Shown here: piece after piece, positions 23,365 through 31,900 of the stretch
How the letters are laid out: the number at the start of each line of letters is the position of its first letter
Position numbering within the stretch: the stretch's first letter is position 1
Source of the DNA: an uncultured Collinsella sp.
Lineage (GTDB): Bacteria > Actinomycetota > Coriobacteriia > Coriobacteriales > Coriobacteriaceae
Assembly (NCBI GenBank): GCA_958415625.1
Contig: CATYZI010000016.1
Coordinates: 1-44,233, forward strand
DNA length: 44,233 nucleotides
Reading direction: 5' to 3'
Position numbers and translations under genes: made by a program
The notes under the pieces: model-generated
The model's database searches: none
Seen by the model: the letters and a program-made list of their open reading frames with translations, nothing else
What the model was told of the DNA's origin: nothing

Positions 23365-23952
23365 ATGGGCCGTTATGCCGAGGTGATCCGCAAGACGGGC
23401 GAGACCGACATTGTCGTAAAGCTCGACCTGGACGGAAGCGGCGTGTGCGATATCTCGACCGGCGTGCCGTTTTTCGACCACATGCTCAACGCCTTTGGCC
23501 GCCATGGTTTGTTTGATTTGACGGTGCGCGCGGTGGGCGACGTGGAAGTCGATGCGCACCATACCGTCGAGGACACGGGCATTGTGCTGGGCGAGGCGTT
23601 CTGCCAGGCGCTGGGTGACAAGGCGGGCATTACGCGCTTTGCCGACGCGGCGATTGCCATGGACGAGACGCTCGTGATGGCTGCCGTGGATATCTCGGGC
23701 CGCGGGCAAGCCTATTGCGAGCTGCCCGTGCCGACTGAGCGCGTGGGCAGCTTCGATACCGAGCTGGCCGTCGAGTTCTTCTACGCCTTTGCGCGCGACG
23801 CCAAGCTCACGCTGCACGTGCGCGAGCTGGCGGGCGGTAACTCGCACCACATTATCGAGGCCGCCTTTAAGGCCGTGGGCCGCACGATGCGCCATGCCTG
23901 CGAGCTCGATCCCCGCGTGCAGGGCATCCCCAGCACCAAGGGCTCACTGTAA
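23365..23952 (+). CDS. hisB: Imidazoleglycerol-phosphate dehydratase
   Basis: 195 aa, dehydratase only; the phosphatase half found in enterobacterial HisB is absent. Metal-binding motifs FFDHMLNAFGRHG, VDAHHTVEDTGI and GGNSHHIIEAAFKAVGRTM are all present. It converts imidazole glycerol phosphate to imidazole acetol phosphate. ATG follows the hisC stop without a gap. A 137-base gap holding a long inverted repeat separates it from hisH. Confidence 0.96.
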   Translation: MGRYAEVIRKTGETDIVVKLDLDGSGVCDISTGVPFFDHMLNAFGRHGLFDLTVRAVGDVEVDAHHTVEDTGIVLGEAFCQALGDKAGITRFADAAIAMDETLVMAAVDISGRGQAYCELPVPTERVGSFDTELAVEFFYAFARDAKLTLHVRELAGGNSHHIIEAAFKAVGRTMRHACELDPRVQGIPSTKGSL

Positions 23953-24062
23953 CCTGCCAAAAAGGGACAGGTTTATTTTGGCAGGTTTTATCTGCGGGAA
24001 TGCTGTCTCATGTGGTGGGTGAACGTTTAACCGACCAAAATTAACCTGTCCCTTTTTGGGCG
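23953..24062. repeat. Long inverted repeat between hisB and hisH
   Basis: CCAAAAAGGGACAGGTT (23957-23973) pairs perfectly with 24043-24059. The match continues inward with one mismatch (ATTTTGG / CCAAAAT), giving arms of about 25 bases around a 50-base centre. It begins directly after the hisB stop. The GGGACAG core recurs at 27399-27405. Confidence 0.75.
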
Positions 24063-24089
24063 GTTTTGAATGGGAAAAGGGAGGGTCGC

Positions 24090-24791
24090 GTGGGCGAACC
24101 GAAGATCGTGGTGGTCGACTACCACAAGGGCAACTTGTCGAGCGTCGTGCGCGGGCTTGCGCGCGCCGGTGCCGCCGCCTGCACGTCGGGCGATCCGGAG
24201 CAGATCCGCAACGCCGACGGCCTGGTCATCCCGGGCGTGGGCGCGTTCTATGACGCGATCGCCTTTATGCGCCAGAGCGGCGAGGCGGACGCGGTGCTCG
24301 ATGCCGTTGCCGCCGGAATTCCGCTGCTCGGCATCTGCCTGGGACTTCAGCTATTTTTTGAGCGCGGCAACGAGGGCGTGCCTGCGGACGAGGGCGTGGT
24401 CGCCGACGGCAACGCTTCCGAGCAGGCCGGTGGCCCCTGGGTCGATGGCCTGGGTATTATGCGCGGCTCGTGCACGCGCTTGGAATCGAGCCGCCTGAAG
24501 GTGCCGCACGTGGGCTGGGACCAGGTGCACATGACGCCTGCCGGTGTGGCCGACCCGCTGCTCGCCGGTTTTGCCGAGGGTGCCAACATGTATTTCACCC
24601 ACAGCTATGCAGTGGCCGATGACGCCGATGTCGCCGATGTGCTGGCGCGCACGCACTATACGCGGAGCTTTCCGTGCATTGTGCGCCATGGCAACGTGTG
24701 GGGCTGCCAGTTCCATCCCGAGAAATCCTCCGCGCTGGGTCAGCGCATCCTTAAGAACTTCGTCAACATCGTCGAGGAGGTTGGCCGATGA
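24090..24791 (+). CDS. hisH: Imidazole glycerol phosphate synthase, glutaminase subunit
   Basis: 233 aa class I glutamine amidotransferase that supplies ammonia to HisF. It starts KIVVVDYHKGNLSSV. Cys83 in LLGICLGLQLFF and the His209-x-Glu211 pair in CQFHPEKSS complete the triad. GTG at 24090 was chosen: GGGAGGG stands just ahead and homology begins two residues later. An in-frame TTG at 24066 would overlap the repeat. It overlaps hisA by four bases. An insert near 115-125 (VADGNASEQAGGPWVDG) lengthens a surface loop. Confidence 0.93.
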   Translation: MGEPKIVVVDYHKGNLSSVVRGLARAGAAACTSGDPEQIRNADGLVIPGVGAFYDAIAFMRQSGEADAVLDAVAAGIPLLGICLGLQLFFERGNEGVPADEGVVADGNASEQAGGPWVDGLGIMRGSCTRLESSRLKVPHVGWDQVHMTPAGVADPLLAGFAEGANMYFTHSYAVADDADVADVLARTHYTRSFPCIVRHGNVWGCQFHPEKSSALGQRILKNFVNIVEEVGR

Positions 24792-25531
24792 TCCTGTTTC
24801 CCGCAATCGATCTGATCGGCGGCAAGGTCGTGCGCCTGGAGCGCGGCGACCGCAGCCGCTGCAAGGTATATTCCGACGACCCCATGGCCGTTGCCCGCTC
24901 GTTTGCCGAGCAGGGCGCGAGCTGGGTGCACGTCGTCGACCTGTCCGCCGCCTTTGGCGAGGACGAGGACGCGTGCGCTGCCAACTCGGCGGCGATTAAG
25001 GCTATCTGCGGCGTCGACGGCCTGTCCGTGGACGTGGGCGGCGGCGTCCGCTCGCTCGCGCGCATCGACGAGCTGGCTGGCTTCGGGGCACGCCGTATCG
25101 CACTGGGTACCGTACTGGTGACCGAGCCGGGTTTTGCCGAGGTGGCGGCGCAGGGCTTTGGCGAGCTGCTGGTAGCGGATATCGCCGCGCGCGATGGCCA
25201 GGTCAAGGTGAACGGTTGGCGCGACGGCGCGGGCGTGGCGCTCGACGATGCTGTGGCGCAGCTTTCTGAGCTGGGCTTTAAGCATCTGGTGTATACCGAT
25301 ATCGCGCGCGATGGCATGCAGACGGGCATCGACGTGGCGGCGTATCGCCATGTTGCCGAGGTCGCGGGTTTTCCCGTCGTCGCCTCGGGCGGCATCTCGA
25401 CACTCGACGATATTCGCGCGCTTGCCGCGGTGGGCGAGGGCGCGATTGAAGGCGCCATTACCGGCCGTGCGCTCTACGAGGGCAACTTTACGCTGGTGCA
25501 GGCGCTGGCCGCCGCCCGAGGGGAGGAGTAG
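24788..25531 (+). CDS. hisA: ProFAR isomerase
   Basis: 247-aa TIM barrel that opens the ribose ring of ProFAR to PRFAR. MILFPAIDLIGGKVVRLERG contains catalytic Asp8, VYTDIARDGMQTG the second aspartate, and ASGGISTLDDIRAL the phosphate loop. No PriA-type feature was examined in detail; since no trpF is seen here, a bifunctional HisA/TrpF role, as in other actinobacteria, is possible. Overlaps hisH by ATGA and is followed by hisF after three bases. Confidence 0.93.
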   Translation: MILFPAIDLIGGKVVRLERGDRSRCKVYSDDPMAVARSFAEQGASWVHVVDLSAAFGEDEDACAANSAAIKAICGVDGLSVDVGGGVRSLARIDELAGFGARRIALGTVLVTEPGFAEVAAQGFGELLVADIAARDGQVKVNGWRDGAGVALDDAVAQLSELGFKHLVYTDIARDGMQTGIDVAAYRHVAEVAGFPVVASGGISTLDDIRALAAVGEGAIEGAITGRALYEGNFTLVQALAAARGEE

Positions 25532-25534
25532 CCC

Positions 25535-26317
25535 ATGCTTACCAAGCGCGTGATTCCCTGCCTAGACGTCAAGGACGGCCGCGTGGTCAAGGGCGTCAAC
25601 TTTGTGAGCCTGCGCGATGCGGGCGATCCGGTGGAGCTTGCCCGCGCTTACGATCGCGAGGGTGCGGACGAGGTCGTGTTCCTGGACATCACCGCCACGA
25701 GCGACAACCGTGCGACGACCATCGAGATGGCAGCGCATGCGGCCGAGGAGCTGGCCATTCCCTACACCGTGGGCGGTGGCTTTCGCGATCTTGCGGGCAT
25801 GCGAACCATGGTGGCGGCCGGTGCCGACAAGGTGTCGCTTAACTCTGCCGCCGTGCGCGATCCGTCGTTGATCAGTCAGGCCGCCGCGGCGTTTGGCAGC
25901 CAGGCCGTGGTCGTGGCGATCGATGCCAAACGCGTGGGCCTGCCCGGCGAGCCGGACGCCGACAAGTGGGAGGTCTTCACGGCGGGCGGCCGCAACGCCA
26001 CCGGTATCGACGCGGTGGCGTGGGCCGAGGAGGCAGCTCGTCGCGGCGCTGGCGAGATCTTGCTTACCAGTATGGACCGCGACGGTACCAAGGCCGGCTT
26101 CGACCTGGCGCTTACCAGCGCCGTGGCACGCGCGGTGCCGATCCCCGTCATCGCAAGCGGCGGCGTGGGCACGCTCGAGCATTTTGCCGAGGGCGTGATC
26201 GAGGGCGAAGCCGACGCCGTACTGGCGGCCAGCGTCTTTCACTTTGGAACCTTCAGCATTCGCCAGGTGAAGGAGTATATGGCCTCTCAAGGTATTCCCG
26301 TGAGATTGGACTTCTAG
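25535..26317 (+). CDS. hisF: Imidazole glycerol phosphate synthase, cyclase subunit
   Basis: 260-aa TIM barrel forming imidazole glycerol phosphate and AICAR from PRFAR and ammonia from HisH. Catalytic aspartates sit in VIPCLDVKDGRVVKG (Asp11) and LTSMDRDGTKAGFDL. GGGFRDLAGMR and ASGGVGTLEHFAEGV are the phosphate loops. Normal length. A 149-base gap without a gene follows before hisI. Confidence 0.95.
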   Translation: MLTKRVIPCLDVKDGRVVKGVNFVSLRDAGDPVELARAYDREGADEVVFLDITATSDNRATTIEMAAHAAEELAIPYTVGGGFRDLAGMRTMVAAGADKVSLNSAAVRDPSLISQAAAAFGSQAVVVAIDAKRVGLPGEPDADKWEVFTAGGRNATGIDAVAWAEEAARRGAGEILLTSMDRDGTKAGFDLALTSAVARAVPIPVIASGGVGTLEHFAEGVIEGEADAVLAASVFHFGTFSIRQVKEYMASQGIPVRLDF

Positions 26318-26326
26318 CGCTGCGGC

Positions 26327-26429
26327 TTGCCCAGGCACCTGACCTTCCGGCTCCAACCCTCCTCGCGTACCAAAGCACGCGTCGTCGGGCTTGTCGCTCG
26401 GAATCTCGGGCACCTGGGCAACCCTCGCC
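26327..26429. repeat. Imperfect inverted repeat between hisF and hisI
   Basis: TTGCCCAGG near 26327 and CCTGGGCAA near 26415 can pair across about 80 bases, with more partial complementarity inside. It resembles the hisB/hisH insert in placement but not in sequence. No reading frame of note is seen in the gap. Confidence 0.4.
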
Positions 26430-26466
26430 GACCTGTGGGGCTTACTGTTATTACTTGGGAGAAATG

Positions 26467-26808
26467 ATGACTGAGGTAGTAGAAGCGGCTGATCTTAAAT
26501 ACGACGCCAAAGGATTGATTCCTTGTGTGGTCCAGCAGTATGACACCGGTGAGGTGCTTATGGTTGCTTGGATGACCGAGGAATCGGTGGGGCTGACGCT
26601 CAAGACCGGTACCACGTGGTTTTGGAGTCGCAGCCGCCAGGAGCTCTGGAACAAGGGCGCGACGAGCGGCAACATGCAGGAGGTCAAGGAACTCTGGGCC
26701 GACTGCGATAGCGATACGCTGTTGGTCAAGGTCGACTCTCCGGGCCCGGCCTGCCATACCGGCAACCGTACCTGCTTCTTTAAGCGCGTGGAAGGGGGAA
26801 CGCGATGA
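26467..26808 (+). CDS. hisI: Phosphoribosyl-AMP cyclohydrolase
   Basis: About 113 aa, zinc enzyme opening the adenine ring of PR-AMP (third step). TGEVLMVAWMTEESVGLTLK, TTWFWSRSRQELWNKGATSG and the metal-binding DCDSDTLLVKV, then GPACHTGNRTCFF, are all typical. It is monofunctional; the HisE step is a separate gene 239 bases on. Two adjacent ATGs (26464, 26467) compete, and GGGAGAA favours the second. Overlaps the next small gene by four bases. Confidence 0.94.
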   Translation: MTEVVEAADLKYDAKGLIPCVVQQYDTGEVLMVAWMTEESVGLTLKTGTTWFWSRSRQELWNKGATSGNMQEVKELWADCDSDTLLVKVDSPGPACHTGNRTCFFKRVEGGTR

Positions 26809-27032
26809 AGGTCGTGACGCCGTTCGAAGTTGCCGGCTGCAACGCCGAGCTCCTCCGCGCGGGCGTGCCGTGCCGCGTGCACCTGACCGATGCCTGCGGG
26901 GCGCAGTCGCTTTGGCTCGAGGCCGAGAAGGAAAGGCTCGATGAGGCCCATGCCGTCATCGTTGAGTTCTTTGAGAAAAAGGGCGCAAAGCCTCGGTTCG
27001 ATGAGACCGGTACCTACTTTACGCTGCGGTAA
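26805..27032 (+). CDS. Small protein between hisI and hisE, 75 aa
   Basis: No enzymatic function can be assigned. The frame starts in the ATGA overlap with hisI and ends 15 bases before hisE, so it is made with the histidine enzymes. The sequence is compact: VPCRVHLTDACGAQSLWLE in the middle, then a helix (EKERLDEAHAVIVEFFEKKG) and a short end strand (GTYFTLR). From memory, gut Firmicutes and Coriobacteria have a small family named for an HLRDACG motif (RDAC family). Here the motif reads HLTDACG. A single Cys-containing motif with one helix suggests a ligand- or protein-binding role, possibly with the his enzymes, but that is inference. Confidence 0.8.
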   Translation: MKVVTPFEVAGCNAELLRAGVPCRVHLTDACGAQSLWLEAEKERLDEAHAVIVEFFEKKGAKPRFDETGTYFTLR

Positions 27033-27047
27033 CGAGAGGAAATAACC

Positions 27048-27365
27048 ATGGGAGTCAGAACAGCTAACGTGCAGCCGGGAAATATCGGCGAGACGCTGAC
27101 GGGACTGGCCGAGGTGATTCATGGTCGTCGCGATGCGTCGTCGGAGGAGAGCTATACCGCCCGTCTGCTGACCGACGTCGAGGACGAACTGCTCAAGAAG
27201 CTTGCCGAGGAGGCGAGCGAGGTAATCATGGCCTGCAAGGACAAAGACCACGACCACATCCGCTACGAAGCCGGCGACCTGGTCTACCACCTGCTCGTAA
27301 CGCTCGAACGCTACGGTATCACCCTCGACGAGCTGGCCGGCGAACTCAACGCTCGCCGCCACTAG
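27048..27365 (+). CDS. hisE: Phosphoribosyl-ATP pyrophosphatase
   Basis: 105 aa, MazG-like all-alpha hydrolase of PR-ATP to PR-AMP, second step of the pathway. LLTDVEDELLKKLAEEASEV and HDHIRYEAGDLVYHLLVTLE carry the metal-binding E-x-x-E and E-x-x-D pattern. AGAGGAAATAACC precedes the ATG. Last gene of the operon; its stop codon lies inside a direct repeat. Confidence 0.93.
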   Translation: MGVRTANVQPGNIGETLTGLAEVIHGRRDASSEESYTARLLTDVEDELLKKLAEEASEVIMACKDKDHDHIRYEAGDLVYHLLVTLERYGITLDELAGELNARRH

Positions 27366-27410
27366 TCATTGGGGACGTTCTTAAACGACTAGTCGTTAGG
27401 GACAGTCTTT
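27361..27410. repeat. Direct repeat overlapping the hisE stop
   Basis: ACTAGTCATTGGGGACGTTC (from 27361) is repeated with changes as ACTAGTCGTTAGGGACAGTC (from 27388), period 27. The junction contains the perfect palindrome AACGACTAGTCGTT (27384-27397). The TAG stop of hisE is part of the first unit. Confidence 0.65.
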
Positions 27411-27432
27411 CGGGAGTTGCCAATGAAATAGA

Positions 27433-27499
27433 AGTTGCGGTGGAATAGTTCTTGTTTGACGGTCTTAGGGCCATAAACAGGAACTATTTCACCGCAACT
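27433..27499. repeat. Inverted repeat, GTTGCGGTG family, copy 1
   Basis: AGTTGCGGTGGAATAGTTC (27433-27451) pairs with GAACTATTTCACCGCAACT (27481-27499) with one mismatch, and further inward TGTTT with AAACA. It lies between the convergent hisE and histidinol phosphatase genes. A related copy is at 38344-38410. Confidence 0.75.
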
Positions 27500-27512
27500 C
27501 ATGAAGGGATGG

Positions 27513-28424
27513 CTAGGCGAGGGGCGTGGATTCCCATTCGCCGGTGAGGTGGGGGATGTCGAAGGTTCGATAACCGCAGTCGTAGGCGTGGGCCTGGGCC
27601 TCGCGGATATTCCAGCAGATGTCGCAGGCGCGGTGCGCGTCCGAGCCAAAAGTAATCGGCACCTCGGCATGGGCGAAGCGACGCAAAAGCCCGGTCGCGG
27701 GATAGTAGTCGTCCAGGCCCTTGCGCGGCGCGGCGGTCGAGACCTCAACGCGGCGGCCCGTGTCGTGGGCGCACTCGGCCATCTGCTGCCAAAACGGCGC
27801 GGGGTCAAAGTCGGGTGCAAAGCCGTCCTTCGAAAAGCGCATGACCAGGTCGGGATGGGCCATCGCGTCAAAGTTGAGTGAGCTTTCGCAAGCACGGCAC
27901 CAGTCGTCGACGTAGCACTCCCACACGCCGCGCACGCCTAAGTTTTCCCAAACATGCAGGTTGGTATCGTCGTCGATCCAACCGCAAAGGGAATCGGGTG
28001 TATCGGGGCGCGCGACGTCCTCTGTCCCTGCCGTGCCCGCGGCGCCTGCCGCAATATCGCCCGGGTTGCCAATCCAGTGCACGCTGCCCAGACGTACGAC
28101 GGCGCCCTGGGACCAGTGCTCTACCAAGGGCTCGCAGCCCTCGTACCAATCGCATTCAAAACCGTAGATAAAGGTGAGCTCCGGCGCAATCTGCGCGGCG
28201 AGTTTGCGAGCGTCTTCAAAGGCCAGACGATGTGCCGGCAAGTCGCCCTCGACGACCTGCACCTCGCAGTTAGCATCCATACTGGCGGGCAGGGTAAGGT
28301 GGTCGGTCGAGACCATGACGCGGCAGCCGGCGGCGGCAGCAGCGCGGACGTTGTCCTCGAACGAGGCATGGCCGTCCGAAAACGAAGTATGGGTGTGGCA
28401 ATCGACCAGCGGGCAGGCGGGCAT
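27513..28424 (-). CDS. hisJ: PHP-family histidinol phosphatase
   Basis: 303 aa. The PHP domain has its metal ligands in VDCHTHTSFSDGH, STDHLTLPASM, GFECDW, LGSVHW and TFGSDAHR. It should remove phosphate from histidinol phosphate, the one step the his operon lacks because its HisB is dehydratase-only. AAAGGAG lies six bases before the ATG at 28424; the frame is open 22 codons higher without a ribosome site. Convergent with hisE rather than in the operon. A related PHP phosphoesterase with another substrate cannot be fully excluded, but context is strong. An Ala/Gly-rich insert near 130-145 (GDIAAGAAGTAGTEDVA) extends a loop. Confidence 0.85.
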   Translation of the reverse strand: MPACPLVDCHTHTSFSDGHASFEDNVRAAAAAGCRVMVSTDHLTLPASMDANCEVQVVEGDLPAHRLAFEDARKLAAQIAPELTFIYGFECDWYEGCEPLVEHWSQGAVVRLGSVHWIGNPGDIAAGAAGTAGTEDVARPDTPDSLCGWIDDDTNLHVWENLGVRGVWECYVDDWCRACESSLNFDAMAHPDLVMRFSKDGFAPDFDPAPFWQQMAECAHDTGRRVEVSTAAPRKGLDDYYPATGLLRRFAHAEVPITFGSDAHRACDICWNIREAQAHAYDCGYRTFDIPHLTGEWESTPLA

Positions 28425-28544
28425 GGCGACTCCTTTGCATTTGGTGAATCCGCTCCATTGTAATGGTGCAGCTCTCAACACGCCGCGCACGCCGGGTGCC
28501 GAAATCGAGTGGAAAGGCGGGGCGGCGCGTGCCGGCGCCGGCGA

Positions 28545-28964
28545 CTACTTGCTTCGTGCCGCCGCGCGTTTGGCCTGCACTGTTACCATCGCGTGTCTCA
28601 CGGCGGTGATGGGGCGATAGCGGATCATACGCGGTCCCGACCAACGCATAACCTCGCGGATCTTCTCGCGCATGGCAGGCCGGTAACAATGCGAAGGACA
28701 TGCCGAGCAAAATGTCTTGGTGCCCATGTGCGGGCAGTGCTCAATGCGCGCGATGGCGTATTTCTGCAGCTCGGCGCATTCGGGGCAGAGCGTAATGGTC
28801 CGAAGGCCGAGTTTCACGCGCACGGACTCATCGTCGCCAGCCTGTTCGACCACATGCCCGCCGCCATGATGCCCACGACACCACAGCGCGATCATCTGCG
28901 ACACCATTTGGGCCTCACGCTCGCGTTTGCGTGCTAGCTCCGGTGTGTCGACTGGGCGCGCCAT
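28545..28964 (-). CDS. YgbA-like nitrous oxide-stimulated promoter protein
   Basis: 139 aa, cytoplasmic. The C-terminal two-thirds match E. coli YgbA, as recalled: CPECAELQKYAIARIEHCPH, then CSACPSHCYRPAMREKIREV and MRWSGPRMIRYRPITAVRH (YgbA MRWAGPRMLWRHPILTVRH). Five cysteines in CxxC / CxxCPxxC form suggest an iron-sulfur or zinc site. The E. coli protein belongs to the NsrR nitric-oxide regulon and its biochemical role is not settled. The ATG overlaps the stop of the ABC exporter by one base (TAATG), so the two are translationally coupled. Confidence 0.85.
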   Translation of the reverse strand: MARPVDTPELARKREREAQMVSQMIALWCRGHHGGGHVVEQAGDDESVRVKLGLRTITLCPECAELQKYAIARIEHCPHMGTKTFCSACPSHCYRPAMREKIREVMRWSGPRMIRYRPITAVRHAMVTVQAKRAAARSK

Positions 28965-31900
28965 TAGCTCAGCCTCCCGTGCTCGACCGAAAGCGAGAAA
29001 TCGGCAAACGCGCAGGTGCTGGCACGGTGGCTTACGAGCACAATGGTCTTGCCGCGGCGCTTGAGCTCGTCAACGGCCTGCATTACGGCTGCCTCGTTGA
29101 GAGCGTCAAGTGCGCTGGTGGGCTCGTCGAGCAAGATGAAAGGCGCGTCGTTGAGGAAGATGCGCGCAAGGCCGATGCGCTGGCACTCGCCGCCCGAAAG
29201 CGAGTCGCCCAGCTCGGCAACGGGCGTGTCGAGACCCTGCGGCAGGCGGTCGATGAGGGCGGTAAGCGAAGCGGAGCGGCAGGCGTCGAGCAGCTCGGCA
29301 TCGGTGGCGCTGGCGTGCGCAACCAGCAGATTCTCGCGTACGGTGCCGCAGAACAGATGTGTGTCCTGGGTCATATAGGCCTCGTGGCTGCGCAGGCTCG
29401 CCGTGTTGATGTGGCGGGCATCGACGCCGCTCACCGTGATGGTGCCGGCTGCGGGGTCCCAAAAACGCATGAGCAGCTTAAGCAGCGTCGACTTGCCCGA
29501 GCCCGAGCGCCCCATGATGCAGGTCATGGTGCCGGGCGCAAAGGTGCAGGTCACGTCGTCGAGGATGAGACTCGCAGCGGTGTCGTTCGCGACCTGCTCT
29601 GTGGCGCCCGCACCGCCCGCGTCCACGCCGCCCACATAGCTAAAGCTCACATGCTCGGCTGCGGCGCCGGCAAACTCAACGTTCTGTCCATCGGCGACCT
29701 CGGCGCACTGGGGCTGCTCGTCGAGCAAATCGAGCACGCGTGCGCCCGAGGCGAGCGTCTCCTGCAGTGAGGCGCCCAGGCGGCTCACGACCATCACCGA
29801 GCCAAACGACGACACAAAGGTAAAGACGGCGACAAACGCTGCGGCAAAGTCAATCGTTCCCGCAGCCACCAGCTGCAGCGCACGCCCGAGCATCACCAGA
29901 TTAGCCACAAGAATAAGCGCATCGGCTACGGCCTCGCTGACCGCCTGGCGGCGCTTGAGGCGCGCGTCCACGGCGCCGACTTGCTCGGTCAGCTTGCCCA
30001 GGGCACGGCTGCGATCGGTGCCACCGGCAAACTGGATGGTCTCGCCCGCGCCGCGCAGACTGTCGAGTACAAAGGCGCCCAGCTTACCGGCGCCCTCGCG
30101 GCTCTGGCGGCCGGTGGTGCCGCATGCCTTGGCCGAGGTCAGGGGCAGCAGCACGCCCAGGACCGCGTAGGCCACGAGCGCGATGCCCGCGAGCTCGGGG
30201 CTCACAGCCAGCAAAAAGCCCTCAAACACAACGGTGCAGACCAGAGCTATGGCAATGGGCGAGATGGTGTGCGCGTAGAAGACCTCGAGCAGCTCGATAT
30301 CCGAGGTGACCAGGCTCACGAGCTCGCCCTTGCCGCGGCCCTCGAGCTTGGCGGGGGCGAGCTGGCGCAGGGCGCCAAACACCAGGTCGCGAATGTGTGC
30401 GAGCAGACGGAATGCGATGTAATGGTTGCAGAGCTGCTCGCCGTAGTGGAGCGGCCCGCGCGCGATGCCGCAGGCGGCGCAGGCCGCGCATGCTGCGATA
30501 AGACCAAGCCCCAAGGCGTTGCGGCCCAGCGCGGCCATAAGGCCAAGGGCGCCAAAGGCCGGCACGAACGCGGCGGTGAGCATGCCGATGCTGCCCAGCG
30601 CGACGGCTAGCACAAGCCAACCGGCAAGCGGTCGGACGAGCCCCATCATGCGCCACATGATGGACGGCGCCGAGCGACGGGCGCGGCCGGAGTCAGGCGC
30701 CGCGGCAGCGGAAGACGAACTAGTACCGTTGAGGCCATCGGCACAGGCGGCGCTGCCGTCAACAGCCTCAACCGCGCCGGCATCCTCAGCATCACCCTCT
30801 GCATACGCATATGCCGAGAGCTGCTCCTGGCTGTTCCACATGCGCGCATAGGCGCCCGCGGCGGCCAAGAGCTCGCCGTGAGTCCCGTGCTCGGCAATGC
30901 GGCCGCGTTCCAGCACCAGGATCTGATCGGCGTCCACGATCGTCGACAGGCGGTGTGCCACCACAATTACAGTGTGCCCGCCGGCAAGCGACGCGATGGC
31001 CTCGCCGATCGCGGCCTCGCTTGCGGCATCGACGTTGCTCGTAGCCTCGTCAAACACATAGATCGGCGAGTCGTGCAGCAGGGCGCGGGCCATGCACACG
31101 CGCTGGCGCTGGCCGCCCGAAAGGTTGGTGCCACCCTCGTTAATCACCATGTCGAGCCCGCCGTTGGCCCGCACAAAGGCCGCCACGCGCGTGCGGTCGA
31201 GCGCGCGCAAAAGCTCGGTGTCGGTGGCGTTGGGCTGGGCGAGCAGCAGGTTGTCGCGCAGGGTGCCGGCAAACAGGTAGCCGTTGGTGGGCACCAGCGT
31301 GACGGCGCGCATGAGTGAGGCGGCCGTGACATCGCGCAGCTCGACGCCGCCAATGCGCACGCTGCCGCGGTAGGCGTCCTTGCGGCCCGCGATGATCCCC
31401 GCGAGCGTGGACTTGCCGCCGCCGCTTTCGCCCACGAGTGCCACGAGCGAGCCGTGCGCAATGGTCGCGCTGGCGCTGTCCAGCACGGTGCGGTCGCCGT
31501 AGGCATAGCTCACGCCTGCGAGCTCGATATCGCCGCGACCATCAAGCTCAACATCGCCGCGCTCGGGCTCGGGCGTATCCAAAATGCCAAACATGCGGCG
31601 CGAGGCGGCCATGCCGTTCATGGCCGTGTGGAACAGCGATCCCAGGCGGCGCATAGGCAAAAAGAACTCCTGTGACAGAAAGACGATGAGGAAGGCAGCC
31701 TCAAAGCCGATCTTGCCCGTGGCGAGCTGCAGTGCGGCCACGATAATGCCGAGCGCGGCGCCCATATAGACGACCAGGTCCATAACGCAAATGGAGCGCA
31801 GCTGCATCACCAGCAGGTGCATGGTCGCTGTGCGGAAACGCTCGGACTCGGCGTTGATGCGCTCGTGCCAGCTTCGATCGGCCTGGTAGACCTTAAGGGT

